This document shows positions 1 through 7,984 of a DNA stretch of 10,707 nucleotides, one piece after another. Origin of the DNA: Obelidium mucronatum (Eukaryota; Chytridiomycota; Chytridiomycetes; Chytridiales; Chytriomycetaceae); NCBI GenBank assembly GCA_025765595.1, contig JAIVFH010000674.1:1-10707 (forward strand), read 5' to 3'. Position 1 is the stretch's first letter. Every line of letters begins with the position of its first letter. The notes beneath the pieces are model-generated. The model made no database searches. It had not been told where the DNA came from and saw nothing but the letters and a program-made list of their open reading frames with translations. Made by a program: the position numbers and the translations under genes.

Positions 1-97
1 TCAAGACAACAAATTTTATTTTTTGACAGCCGGCTTTATTTCAAGGGCCGCCCTGGTTCCAAAGAAAAAAGAGTTTTTTTTTCATAGTTTGCTGTTT

Positions 98-121
98 TTG
101 ACAGCTGTCAATCGTATAAAG
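98..121 (+). promoter_or_regulatory. 5S upstream promoter: perfect palindrome plus TATA-like box
   Basis: TATAAAG at 115-121 is at -30 to -24 from the 5S start, where plant and some fungal 5S genes carry a TATA-like element. Three bases upstream of it lies a perfect 14-bp palindrome, TTGACAGCTGTCAA (98-111), centred near -41. The pair recurs at the same spacing in L2 (800-823), L3 (1898-1921), L4 (2600-2623), L5 (3302-3325), L6 (4398-4421), L8 (8548-8571) and L9 (9247-9270). L7 (7061-7084) has it one base further out, and L10 (10336-10358) has a damaged palindrome. All short units lack it. The TATA role follows known 5S promoters; a role for the palindrome is inference. Confidence 0.7.
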
Positions 122-144
122 CGCAACACAGAAACAGAACCTGC

Positions 145-262
145 AACTACGGCCATACACACCAAAAAGCACCGGATCCCGTCCGATCTCCGAAGTTAAG
201 CTGGTGATGGCATTGTCAGTACTGCGGTGGGAGACCACGCGGGAATACAGTGTGCTGTAGTT
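145..262 (+). rRNA. 5S rRNA: 5S ribosomal RNA, unit L1 (reference copy)
   Basis: This is the 5S RNA of the large ribosomal subunit, transcribed by RNA polymerase III with TFIIIA. The 118-nt length is normal for 5S. The ends pair as helix I: AACTACGGC at 145-153 with GCTGTAGTT at 254-262, nine pairs including one G-U. Conserved eukaryotic 5S blocks are visible: CGGCCATAC near the 5' end, CCCGTCCGATCTCCGAAGTTAAG in the middle and GGTGGGAGACCACGCGGGAATAC towards the 3' end. Box A starts at about +49 and the C box lies at about +80 to +97, both at canonical positions. A TATA-like box at -30 and a T7 run at the 3' end frame the gene. The start is set by helix I pairing and could shift by one base. 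The sequence is identical in L2, L3, L4, L6 and L8. Confidence 0.96.
193..241 (+). promoter_or_regulatory. 5S internal control region (box A, intermediate element, C box)
   Basis: Within the L1 gene, AAGTTAAGCTGG at 193-204 matches box A (+49 on), and GCGGTGGGAGACCACGCG at 224-241 matches the C box (+80 to +97). In known 5S genes this region binds TFIIIA, which recruits TFIIIC and TFIIIB. The same layout is present in all long units. L10 has lost the first A of box A, and L9 has a one-base deletion in the intermediate element. Short units retain none of it. Confidence 0.85.
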
Positions 263-267
263 TTTTT
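261..267 (+). terminator. RNA polymerase III T-run terminator of 5S
   Basis: T7 directly after CTGTAG overlaps the last two bases of the gene. T7 also follows the gene in L2, L3, L4, L5, L6, L7, L9 and L10; L8 has T6. The run also survives behind the gene remnant of each short unit (T7 in S1, S2, S5, S8, S9; T6 in S3, S4, S6, S7, S10), although those units have no promoter to use it. Confidence 0.88.
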
Positions 268-308
268 CGCGGCTGCACGCAAAAATCTCCAAGACACATC
301 CTGCATAA

Positions 309-377
309 TTTGGCGCTCGCTCCATGGAGTCTGTGGTCACTATTGCTTTCAACAATGGCGGCAAGTACTGCGCCAAA
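309..377. repeat. 8-bp inverted repeat TTTGGCGC ... GCGCCAAA in the spacer core
   Basis: TTTGGCGC at 309-316 and its exact reverse complement at 370-377 enclose 53 bp that include the CTCCATGGAG palindrome and a small potential hairpin, TATTG/CAATG with a 7-nt loop (near 341-357). Both arms are kept in short as well as long units, apart from the right arm in L10, which has lost a base (GCGCAAAG). Whether it folds as RNA or binds protein is unknown. Confidence 0.6.
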
Positions 378-385
378 GCAAAAAC

Positions 386-398
386 AAAAAAAAAAAAA
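386..398. repeat. Length-variable poly-A tract in the spacer core
   Basis: A13 after GCAAAAAC in L1. It recurs once per unit with 11 to 14 A: 12 in L3, L5, S2, L6, L7 and L9; 11 in S4; 14 in L8 and L10; 13 in the rest. On the minus strand it is a long T run, which would stop any antisense RNA polymerase III transcript. Confidence 0.85.
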
Positions 399-633
399 TT
401 GCTCTACACATGGTTTCTGCCACAAATCGGCAACCTCTTTTTTCTTTTCGTGTTGTGCGCGGAATTTCTGCCAACATAGGCGTGCCAACGGCGCCACGCT
501 AGCACACCGGCTTCTTGCGTAAAGTGGGCAGGAGCCTTTTGTTTTGAATTCCCTTTTCTAGTTTTCACGCGCTCTACCTGGCTCGCATCTCTTCCAAACT
601 TTGAAGAAGCCTTGCCCAGACTTTTCTCCATTT

Positions 634-725
634 TGAGATGCCTCATAGCAGCCAAAACTAAAGAAACAGGCAGGCGGACATCTGTTATGGTAATCAGTTT
701 GTCAAGACAACAAATTTTATTTTTT
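634..725. other. Spacer segment found only in long units (upstream part, example from L2)
   Basis: About 92 bp running from TTGAGATGCC to the T-run before GACAGCC. It is present at the start of every long unit with its left side in the window and is exactly the first segment deleted in every short unit. I recognise no gene or known motif in it. A further stretch of about 110 bp between GACAGCCGGCTTT and the TATA-like box, which contains a T8-T10 run, is also specific to long units. Confidence 0.75.
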
Positions 726-846
726 GACAGCCGGCTTTATTTCAAGGGCCGCCCTGGTTCCAAAGAAAAAAGAGTTTTTTTTTTCATAGTTTGCTGTTTT
801 TGACAGCTGTCAATCGTATAAAGCGCAACACAGAAACAGAACCTGC

Positions 847-964
847 AACTACGGCCATACACACCAAAAAGCACCGGATCCCGTCCGATCTCCGAAGTTA
901 AGCTGGTGATGGCATTGTCAGTACTGCGGTGGGAGACCACGCGGGAATACAGTGTGCTGTAGTT
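847..964 (+). rRNA. 5S rRNA: 5S ribosomal RNA, unit L2
   Basis: 118 nt, identical to the L1 copy, with intact helix I ends, internal control region, TATA-like box (817-823) and T7 terminator (963-969). It is followed by a normal spacer core and then directly by short unit S1. It should be transcribable. Confidence 0.96.
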
Positions 965-1334
965 TTTTTCGCGGCTGCACGCAAAAATCTCCAAGACACA
1001 TCCTGCATAATTTGGCGCTCGCTCCATGGAGTCTGTGGTCACTATTGCTTTCAACAATGGCGGCAAGTACTGCGCCAAAGCAAAAACAAAAAAAAAAAAA
1101 TTGCTCTACACATGGTTTCTGCCACAAATCGGCAACCTCTTTTTTCTTTTCGTGTGTGCGCGGAATTTCTGCCAACATAGGCGTGCCAACGGCGCCACGC
1201 TAGCACACCGGCTTCTTGCGTAAAGTGGGCAGGAGCCTTTTGTTTTGAATTCCCTTTTCTAGTTTTCACGCGCTCTACCTGGCTCGCATCTCTTCCAAAC
1301 TTTGAAGAAGCCTTGCCCAGACTTTTCTCCATTT

Positions 1335-1731
1335 GACAGCCGGCTTTGTGTGCTGTAGTTTTTTTCGCGGCTGCACGCAAAAATCTCCAAGACACATCCT
1401 GCATAATTTGGCGCTCGCTCCATGGAGTCTGTGGTCACTATTGCTTTCAACAATGGCGGCAAGTACTGCGCCAAAGCAAAAACAAAAAAAAAAAAATTGC
1501 TCTACACATGGTTTCTGCCACAAATCGGCAACCTCTTTTTTCTTTTCGTGTTGTGCGCGGAATTTCTGCCAACATAGGCGTGCCAACGGCGCCACGCTAG
1601 CACACCGGCTTCTTGCGTAAAGTGGGCAGGAGCCTTTTGTTTTGAATTCCCTTTTCTAGTTTTCACGCGCTCTACCTGGCTCGCATCTCTTCCAAACTTT
1701 GAAGAAGCCTTGCCCAGACTTTTCTCCATTT
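1335..1731 (+). repeat. Short 5S-less unit S1
   Basis: 397 bp. It begins with GACAGCCGGCTTT (1335-1347), fused directly to the last 13 nt of the 5S gene (1348-1360), then the T7 run and a complete spacer core. Compared with a long unit it lacks about 93 bp of spacer and about 213 bp covering the promoter and 5S positions 1-105. The remnant has no promoter and is a non-functional fragment. The core is otherwise nearly identical to that of neighbouring long units. Confidence 0.93.
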
Positions 1732-1944
1732 TTGAGATGCCTCATAGCAGCCAAAACTAAAGAAACAGGCAGGCGGACATCTGTTATGGTAATCAGTTTG
1801 TCAAGACAACAAATTTTATTTTTTGACAGCCGGCTTTATTTCAAGGGCCGCCCTGGTTCCAAAGAAAAAAGAGTTTTTTTTTCATAGTTTGCTGTTTTTG
1901 ACAGCTGTCAATCGTATAAAGCGCAACACAGAAACAGAACCTGC

Positions 1945-2062
1945 AACTACGGCCATACACACCAAAAAGCACCGGATCCCGTCCGATCTCCGAAGTTAAG
2001 CTGGTGATGGCATTGTCAGTACTGCGGTGGGAGACCACGCGGGAATACAGTGTGCTGTAGTT
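1945..2062 (+). rRNA. 5S rRNA: 5S ribosomal RNA, unit L3
   Basis: 118 nt, identical to the L1 copy. TATA-like box at 1915-1921 and T7 terminator at 2061-2067. The gene lies exactly 1800 bp from the L1 copy because the interval holds two long units and one short unit. It directly follows short unit S1, so a short unit upstream does not remove the promoter of the next gene. Confidence 0.96.
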
Positions 2063-2646
2063 TTTTTCGCGGCTGCACGCAAAAATCTCCAAGACACATC
2101 CTGCATAATTTGGCGCTCGCTCCATGGAGTCTGTGGTCACTATTGCTTTCAACAATGGCGGCAAGTACTGCGCCAAAGCAAAAACAAAAAAAAAAAATTG
2201 CTCTACACATGGTTTCTGCCACAAATCGGCAACCTCTTTTTTCTTTTCGTGTTGTGCGCGGAATTTCTGCCAACATAGGCGTGCCAACGGCGCCACGCTA
2301 GCACACCGGCTTCTTGCGTAAAGTGGGCAGGAGCCTTTTGTTTTGAATTCCCTTTTCTAGTTTTCACGCGCTCTACCTGGCTCGCATCTCTTCCAAACTT
2401 TGAAGAAGCCTTGCCCAGACTTTTCTCCATTTTTGAGATGCCTCATAGCAGCCAAAACTAAAGAAACAGGCAGGCGGACATCTGTTATGGTAATCAGTTT
2501 GTCAAGACAACAAATTTTATTTTTTGACAGCCGGCTTTATTTCAAGGGCCGCCCTGGTTCCAAAGAAAAAAGAGTTTTTTTTTTCATAGTTTGCTGTTTT
2601 TGACAGCTGTCAATCGTATAAAGCGCAACACAGAAACAGAACCTGC

Positions 2647-2764
2647 AACTACGGCCATACACACCAAAAAGCACCGGATCCCGTCCGATCTCCGAAGTTA
2701 AGCTGGTGATGGCATTGTCAGTACTGCGGTGGGAGACCACGCGGGAATACAGTGTGCTGTAGTT
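2647..2764 (+). rRNA. 5S rRNA: 5S ribosomal RNA, unit L4
   Basis: 118 nt, identical to the L1 copy. TATA-like box at 2617-2623 and T7 terminator at 2763-2769. It is the middle gene of three consecutive long units (L3-L5), the longest uninterrupted run of intact-size units in the window. Confidence 0.96.
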
Positions 2765-3348
2765 TTTTTCGCGGCTGCACGCAAAAATCTCCAAGACACA
2801 TCCTGCATAATTTGGCGCTCGCTCCATGGAGTCTGTGGTCACTATTGCTTTCAACAATGGCGGCAAGTACTGCGCCAAAGCAAAAACAAAAAAAAAAAAA
2901 TTGCTCTACACATGGTTTCTGCCACAAATCGGCAACCTCTTTTTTCTTTTCGTGTTGTGCGCGGAATTTCTGCCAACATAGGCGTGCCAACGGCGCCACG
3001 CTAGCACACCGGCTTCTTGCGTAAAGTGGGCAGGAGCCTTTTGTTTTGAATTCCCTTTTCTAGTTTTCACGCGCTCTACCTGGCTCGCATCTCTTCCAAA
3101 CTTTGAAGAAGCCTTGCCCAGACTTTCTCCATTTTTGAGATGCCTCATAGCAGCCAAAACTAAAGAAACAGGCAGGCGGACATCTGTTATGGTAATCAGT
3201 TTGTCAAGACAACAAATTTTATTTTTTGACAGCCGGCTTTATTTCAAGGGCCGCCCTGGTTCCAAAGAAAAAAGAGTTTTTTTTTTCATAGTTTGCTGTT
3301 TTTGACAGCTGTCAATCGTATAAAGCGCAACACAGAAACAGAACCTGC

Positions 3349-3465
3349 AACTACGGCCATACACACCAAAAGCACCGGATCCCGTCCGATCTCCGAAGTT
3401 AAGCTGGTGATGGCATTGTCAGTACTGCGGTGGGAGACCACGCGGGAATACAGTGTGCTGTAGTT
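3349..3465 (+). rRNA. 5S rRNA: 5S ribosomal RNA, unit L5 (one-base deletion)
   Basis: 117 nt. The only difference from the reference is one A missing from the A5 run after ACACACC (about 3367-3370, A4 here). That position falls in the loop A/helix II region, outside box A and the C box, so the promoter inside the gene is intact. TATA-like box 3319-3325 and T7 terminator 3464-3470 are normal. It may be a real minor variant or a homopolymer sequencing error. Confidence 0.94.
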
Positions 3466-3835
3466 TTTTTCGCGGCTGCACGCAAAAATCTCCAAGACAC
3501 ATCCTGCATAATTTGGCGCTCGCTCCATGGAGTCTGTGGTCACTATTGCTTTCAACAATGGCGGCAAGTACTGCGCCAAAGCAAAAACAAAAAAAAAAAA
3601 TTGCTCTACACATGGTTTCTGCCACAAATCGGCAACCTCTTTTTTCTTTTCGTGTTGTGCGCGGAATTTCTGCCAACATAGGCGTGCCAACGGCGCCACG
3701 CTAGCACACCGGCTTCTTGCGTAAAGTGGGCAGGAGCCTTTTGTTTTGAATTCCCTTTTCTAGTTTTCACGCGCTCTACCTGGCTCGCATCTCTTCCAAA
3801 CTTTGAAGAAGCCTTGCCCAGACTTTTCTCCATTT

Positions 3836-4230
3836 GACAGCCGGCTTTGTGTGCTGTAGTTTTTTTCGCGGCTGCACGCAAAAATCTCCAAGACACATCC
3901 TGCATAATTTGGCGCTCGCTCCATGGAGTCTGTGGTCACTATTGCTTTCAACAATGGCGGCAAGTACTGCGCCAAAGCAAAAACAAAAAAAAAAAATTGC
4001 TCTACACATGGTTTCTGCCACAAATCGGCAACCTCTTTTTTCTTTTCGTGTTGTGCGCGGAATTTCTGCCAACATAGGCGTGCCAACGGCGCCACGCTAG
4101 CACACCGGCTTCTTGCGTAAAGTGGGCAGGAGCCTTTTGTTTGAATTCCCTTTTCTAGTTTTCACGCGCTCTACCTGGCTCGCATCTCTTCCAAACTTTG
4201 AAGAAGCCTTGCCCAGACTTTTCTCCATTT
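3836..4230 (+). repeat. Short 5S-less unit S2
   Basis: 395 bp with the same junction as S1; the 5S remnant is 3849-3861, followed by T7. A single T is missing before the EcoRI site (GTTTGAATTC, about 4139-4147). It lies between two long units. Confidence 0.93.
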
Positions 4231-4444
4231 TTGAGATGCCTCATAGCAGCCAAAACTAAAGAAACAGGCAGGCGGACATCTGTTATGGTAATCAGTTTGT
4301 CAAGACAACAAATTTTATTTTTTGACAGCCGGCTTTATTTCAAGGGCCGCCCTGGTTCCAAAGAAAAAAGAGTTTTTTTTTTCATAGTTTGCTGTTTTTG
4401 ACAGCTGTCAATCGTATAAAGCGCAACACAGAAACAGAACCTGC

Positions 4445-4562
4445 AACTACGGCCATACACACCAAAAAGCACCGGATCCCGTCCGATCTCCGAAGTTAAG
4501 CTGGTGATGGCATTGTCAGTACTGCGGTGGGAGACCACGCGGGAATACAGTGTGCTGTAGTT
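4445..4562 (+). rRNA. 5S rRNA: 5S ribosomal RNA, unit L6
   Basis: 118 nt, identical to the L1 copy, with TATA-like box 4415-4421 and T7 terminator 4561-4567. It is the last intact gene before a run of five 5S-less units; the next 5S copy starts about 2.5 kb downstream. Confidence 0.96.
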
Positions 4563-4932
4563 TTTTTCGCGGCTGCACGCAAAAATCTCCAAGACACATC
4601 CTGCATAATTTGGCGCTCGCTCCATGGAGTCTGTGGTCACTATTGCTTTCAACAATGGCGGCAAGTACTGCGCCAAAGCAAAAACAAAAAAAAAAAATTG
4701 CTCTACACATGGTTTCTGCCACAAATCGGCAACCTCTTTTTTCTTTTCGTGTTGTGCGCGGAATTTCTGCCAACATAGGCGTGCCAACGGCGCCACGCTA
4801 GCACACCGGCTTCTTGCGTAAAGTGGGCAGGAGCCTTTTGTTTTGAATTCCCTTTTCTAGTTTTCACGCGCTCTACCTGGCTCGCATCTCTTCCAAACTT
4901 TGAAGAAGCCTTGCCCAGACTTTTCTCCATTT

Positions 4933-5328
4933 GACAGCCGGCTTTGTGTGCTGTAGTTTTTTCGCGGCTGCACGCAAAAATCTCCAAGACACATCCTGCA
5001 TAATTTGGCGCTCGCTCCATGGAGTCTGTGGTCACTATTGCTTTCAACAATGGCGGCAAGTACTGCGCCAAAGCAAAAACAAAAAAAAAAAAATTGCTCT
5101 ACACATGGTTTCTGCCACAAATCGGCAACCTCTTTTTTCTTTTCGTGTTGTGCGCGGAATTTCTGCCAACATAGGCGTGCCAACGGCGCCACGCTAGCAC
5201 ACCGGCTTCTTGCGTAAAGTGGGCAGGAGCCTTTTGTTTTGAATTCCCTTTTCTAGTTTTCACGCGCTCTACCTGGCTCGCATCTCTTCCAAACTTTGAA
5301 GAAGCCTTGCCCAGACTTTTCTCCATTT
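4933..5328 (+). repeat. Short 5S-less unit S3
   Basis: 396 bp, first of five consecutive short units. 5S remnant at 4946-4958, T6 run, A13 tract. Apart from the shorter T run it matches S1. Confidence 0.93.
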
Positions 5329-5722
5329 GACAGCCGGCTTTGTGTGTGCTGTAGTTTTTTCGCGGCTGCACGCAAAAATCTCCAAGACACATCCTGCATA
5401 ATTTGGCGCTCGCTCCATGGAGTCTGTGGTCACTATTGCTTTCAACAATGGCGGCAAGTACTGCGCCAAAGCAAAAACAAAAAAAAAAATTGCTCTACAC
5501 ATGGTTTCTGCCACAAATCGGCAACCTCTTTTTTCTTTTCGTGTTGTGCGCGGAATTTCTGCCAACATAGGCGTGCCAACGGCGCCACGCTAGCACACCG
5601 GCTTCTGCGTAAAGTGGGCAGGAGCCTTTTGTTTTGAATTCCCTTTTCTAGTTTTCACGCGCTCTACCTGGCTCGCATCTCTTCCAACTTTGAAGAAGCC
5701 TTGCCCAGACTTTTCTCCATTT
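5329..5722 (+). repeat. Short 5S-less unit S4 (extra GT at junction)
   Basis: 394 bp. The junction reads CTTTGTGTGTGCTG, one GT more than in the other short units (about 5339-5350). It has the shortest A tract (A11), lacks a T in GGCTTCTTGCG and lacks an A in CCAAACTTTG. Confidence 0.92.
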
Positions 5723-6111
5723 GACAGCCGGCTTTGTGTGCTGTAGTTTTTTTCGCGGCTGCACGCAAAAATCTCAAGACACATCCTGCATAATTTGGCG
5801 CTCGCTCCATGGAGTCTGTGGTCACTATTGCTTCAACAATGGCGGCAAGTACTGCGCCAAAGCAAAAACAAAAAAAAAAAAATTTCTACACATGGTTTCT
5901 GCCACAAATCGGCAACCTCTTTTTTCTTTTCGTGTTGTGCGCGGAATTTCTGCCAACATAGGCGTGCCAACGGCGCCACGCTAGCACCGGCTTCTTGCGT
6001 AAAGTGGGCAGGAGCCTTTTGTTTTGAATTCCCTTTTCTAGTTTTCACGCGCTCTACCTGGCTCGCATCTCTTCCAAACTTTGAAGAAGCCTTGCCCAGA
6101 CTTTCTCATTT
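5723..6111 (+). repeat. Short 5S-less unit S5
   Basis: 389 bp, the shortest unit. 5S remnant from 5736. Small deletions include one C in ATCTCCAAG, one T in GCTTTCAAC, two bases after the A tract (ATTTCTAC), AC in GCTAGCACACC and two bases in CTTTTCTCCATTT at its end. The AC loss recurs in S8. Confidence 0.92.
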
Positions 6112-6504
6112 GACAGCCGGCTTTGTGTGCTGTAGTTTTTTCGCGGCTGCACGCAAAAATCTCCAAGACACATCTGCATAATTTGGCGCTCGCTCCATGG
6201 AGTCTGTGGTCACTATTGCTTTCAACAATGGCGGCAAGTACTGCGCCAAAGCAAAAACAAAAAAAAAAAAATTGCTCTACACATGGTTTCTGCCACAAAT
6301 CGGCAACCTCTTTTTTCTTTTCGTGTTGTGCGCGGAATTTCTGCCAACATAGGCGTGCCAACGGCGCCACGCTAGCACACCGGCTTCTTGCGTAAAGTGG
6401 GCAGGAGCCTTTTGTTTTGAATTCCCTTTTCTAGTTTTCAGCGCTCTACCTGGCTCGCATCTCTTCCAAACTTTGAAGAAGCCTTGCCAGACTTTTCTCC
6501 ATTT
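6112..6504 (+). repeat. Short 5S-less unit S6
   Basis: 393 bp. 5S remnant from 6125, T6 run. It has lost a C in ACATCCTGC and a base in TTTTCACGCGC (TTTTCAGCGC), two changes that also occur together in long unit L7. A C is missing in GCCTTGCCCAG. Confidence 0.92.
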
Positions 6505-6897
6505 GACAGCCGGCTTTGTGTGCTGTAGTTTTTTCGCGGCTGCACGCAAAAATCTCCAAGACACATCCTGCATAATTTGGCGCTCGCTCCATGGAGTCTG
6601 TGGTCACTATTGCTTTAAACAATGGCGGCAAGTACTGCGCCAAAGCAAAAACAAAAAAAAAAAAATTGCTCTACACATGGTTTCTGCCACAAATCGGCAA
6701 CCTCTTTTTTTTTCGTGTTGTGCGCGGAATTTCTGCCAACATAGGCGTGCCAACGGCGCCACGCTAGCAACCGGCTTCTTGCGTAAAGTGGGCAGGAGCC
6801 TTTTGTTTTGAATTCCCTTTTCTAGTTTTCACGCGCTCTACCTGGCTCGCATCTCTTCCAAACTTTGAAGAAGCCTTGCCCAGACTTTTCTCCATTT
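6505..6897 (+). repeat. Short 5S-less unit S7
   Basis: 393 bp, last of the run of five. 5S remnant from 6518, T6 run. It carries one of the few substitutions in the array (TTTCAAC to TTTAAAC near 6617) and a pyrimidine tract collapsed to T9 (about 6703-6712). It ends into the TTGAGATGCC segment of long unit L7. Confidence 0.92.
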
Positions 6898-7108
6898 TTG
6901 AGATGCCTCATAGCAGCCAAAACTAAAAAAACAGGCAGGCGGACATCTGTTATGGTAATCAGTTGTCAAGACAACAAATTTTATTTTTGACAGCCGGCTT
7001 TATTTCAAGGGCCGCCCTGGTTCCAAAGAAAAAAGAGTTTTTTTTCATAGTTTGCTGTTTTTGACAGCTGTCAATCGTATAAAGCGCAAACACAGAAACA
7101 GAACCTGC

Positions 7109-7222
7109 AACTACGGCCATACACCACAAAAAGCACGGATCCGTCCGATCTCCGAAGTTAAGCTGGTGATGGCATTGTCAGTACTGCGGTGGGAGACCAC
7201 GCGGGAATACAGTGCTGTAGTT
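7109..7222 (+). rRNA. 5S rRNA: 5S ribosomal RNA, unit L7 (variant, possibly a pseudogene)
   Basis: 114 nt against the usual 118. Differences from the reference: ACACACC is changed to ACACCAC near 7121, one C is lost from CACCGG, one C is lost from ATCCCG, and GT is lost from CAGTGTGCTG near the 3' end. Box A and the C box are intact, so transcription is possible, but helix II/III and the 3' side of helix V would be disturbed. The whole unit is also rich in indels (692 bp, T8 instead of T9-10 upstream, an extra A that moves the TATA-like box to -31). It is either a decayed copy or a stretch of low-quality sequence. Confidence 0.85.
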
Positions 7223-7589
7223 TTTTTCGCGGCTGCACGCAAAAATCTCCAAGACACATCTGCATAATTTGGCGCTCGCTCCATGGAGTCTGTGGTCACT
7301 ATTGCTTTCAACAATGGCGGCAAGTACTGCGCCAAAGCAAAAACAAAAAAAAAAAATTGCTCTACACATGGTTTCTGCCACAAATCGGCAACCTCTTTTT
7401 CTTTTCGTGTTGTGCGCGGAATTTCTGCCAACATAGGCGTGCCAACGGCGCCACGCTAGCACACCGGCTTCTTGCGTAAAGTGGGCAGAGAGCCTTTGTT
7501 TTGAATTCCCTTTTCTAGTTTTCAGCGCTCTACCTGGCTCGCATCTCTTCCAAACTTTGAAGAAGCCTTGCCCAGACTTTTCTCCATTT

Positions 7590-7984
7590 GACAGCCGGCT
7601 TTGTGTGCTGTAGTTTTTTTCGCGGCTGCACGCAAAAATCTCCAAGACACATCCTGCATAATTTGGCGCTCGCTCCATGGAGTCTGTGGTCACTATTGCT
7701 TTCAACAATGGCGGCAAGTACTGCGCCAAAGCAAAAACAAAAAAAAAAAAATTGCTCTACACATGGTTTCTGCCACAAATCGGCAACCTCTTTTTTCTTT
7801 TCGTGTTGTGCGCGGAATTTCTGCCAACATAGGCGTGCCAACGGCGCCACGCTAGCACCGGCTTCTTGCGTAAAGTGGGCAGGAGCCTTTTGTTTTGAAT
7901 TCCCTTTTCTAGTTTTCACGCGCTCTACCTGGCTCGCATCTCTTCCAAACTTTGAAGAAGCCTTGCCCAGACTTTTCTCCATTT
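7590..7984 (+). repeat. Short 5S-less unit S8
   Basis: 395 bp. 5S remnant from 7603, T7 run, A13 tract. AC is missing in GCTAGCACACC, the same change as in S5, which is three short units and one long unit away. Confidence 0.93.

Larger units (their letters stand above)
263..633. other. Spacer core shared by long and short units (example from L1)
   Basis: About 370 bp of non-transcribed spacer downstream of the gene, present in every unit with only minor changes. In order it holds the T-run, a CTCCATGGAG palindrome (320-329), an 8-bp inverted repeat TTTGGCGC/GCGCCAAA (309-316 and 370-377), an A13 tract (386-398), a T6-C-T4 pyrimidine stretch (437-448), a GC-rich block with the hairpin GGCGTG/CACGCT near 480-500, an EcoRI site (546-551) and the breakpoint CTCCATTT (626-633). 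Reading frames cross it on both strands, but they are periodic by-products of the repeat, with phenylalanine or lysine runs from the A tract. I recognise no second RNA gene here. Confidence 0.8.

Noticed and set aside
16..53. ATTTTTTGA followed by a weak CGGC/GCCG hairpin, resembling an Sm site and snRNA 3' end
   Set aside because: No snRNA or spliced-leader body precedes it: the dinoflagellate leader and the U1, U2, U5 and U6 core motifs are absent. T-rich runs are common in this spacer, so chance is likely.
270..378. Minus-strand sequence starting GCTTTGGCGCAGT, loosely like the 5' end of U4 snRNA, with a GATTTTTGC Sm-like site further on
   Set aside because: The match is short and interrupted by an extra G, the U4 kink-turn block (AATGAGG ... 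CCGAGG) is missing, and no upstream snRNA promoter is seen. A covariance-model search (Rfam U4) would settle it.
526..536. Possible U5 loop (GCCTTTT) in the spacer core
   Set aside because: Seven bases only, without flanking complementary stem arms or an Sm site at the right distance.
568..578. GGTAGAGCGCG on the minus strand, resembling a tRNA D-arm and box A
   Set aside because: No acceptor stem, anticodon arm or proper box B (GGTTCRANNCC) follows at tRNA distance, so this is not a tRNA gene.
1841..2296. Long minus-strand open frames (about 150 residues here, up to 197 residues at 7530-8123) that could be taken for repeated proteins
   Set aside because: They run across 5S genes, spacer and repeat junctions, change frame with each one-base difference, contain F or K runs encoded by the A tract, and recur only because the DNA repeats. 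No start context, codon bias or recognised domain supports them.
1..3600. A fixed higher-order repeat of L-L-S (1800 bp)
   Set aside because: L1-L2-S1 is followed by L3-L4-L5-S2 and then L6 with five short units. The 1800-bp offset between L1/L3 and L2/L4 simply reflects two long plus one short unit, and no multi-unit block repeats consistently.
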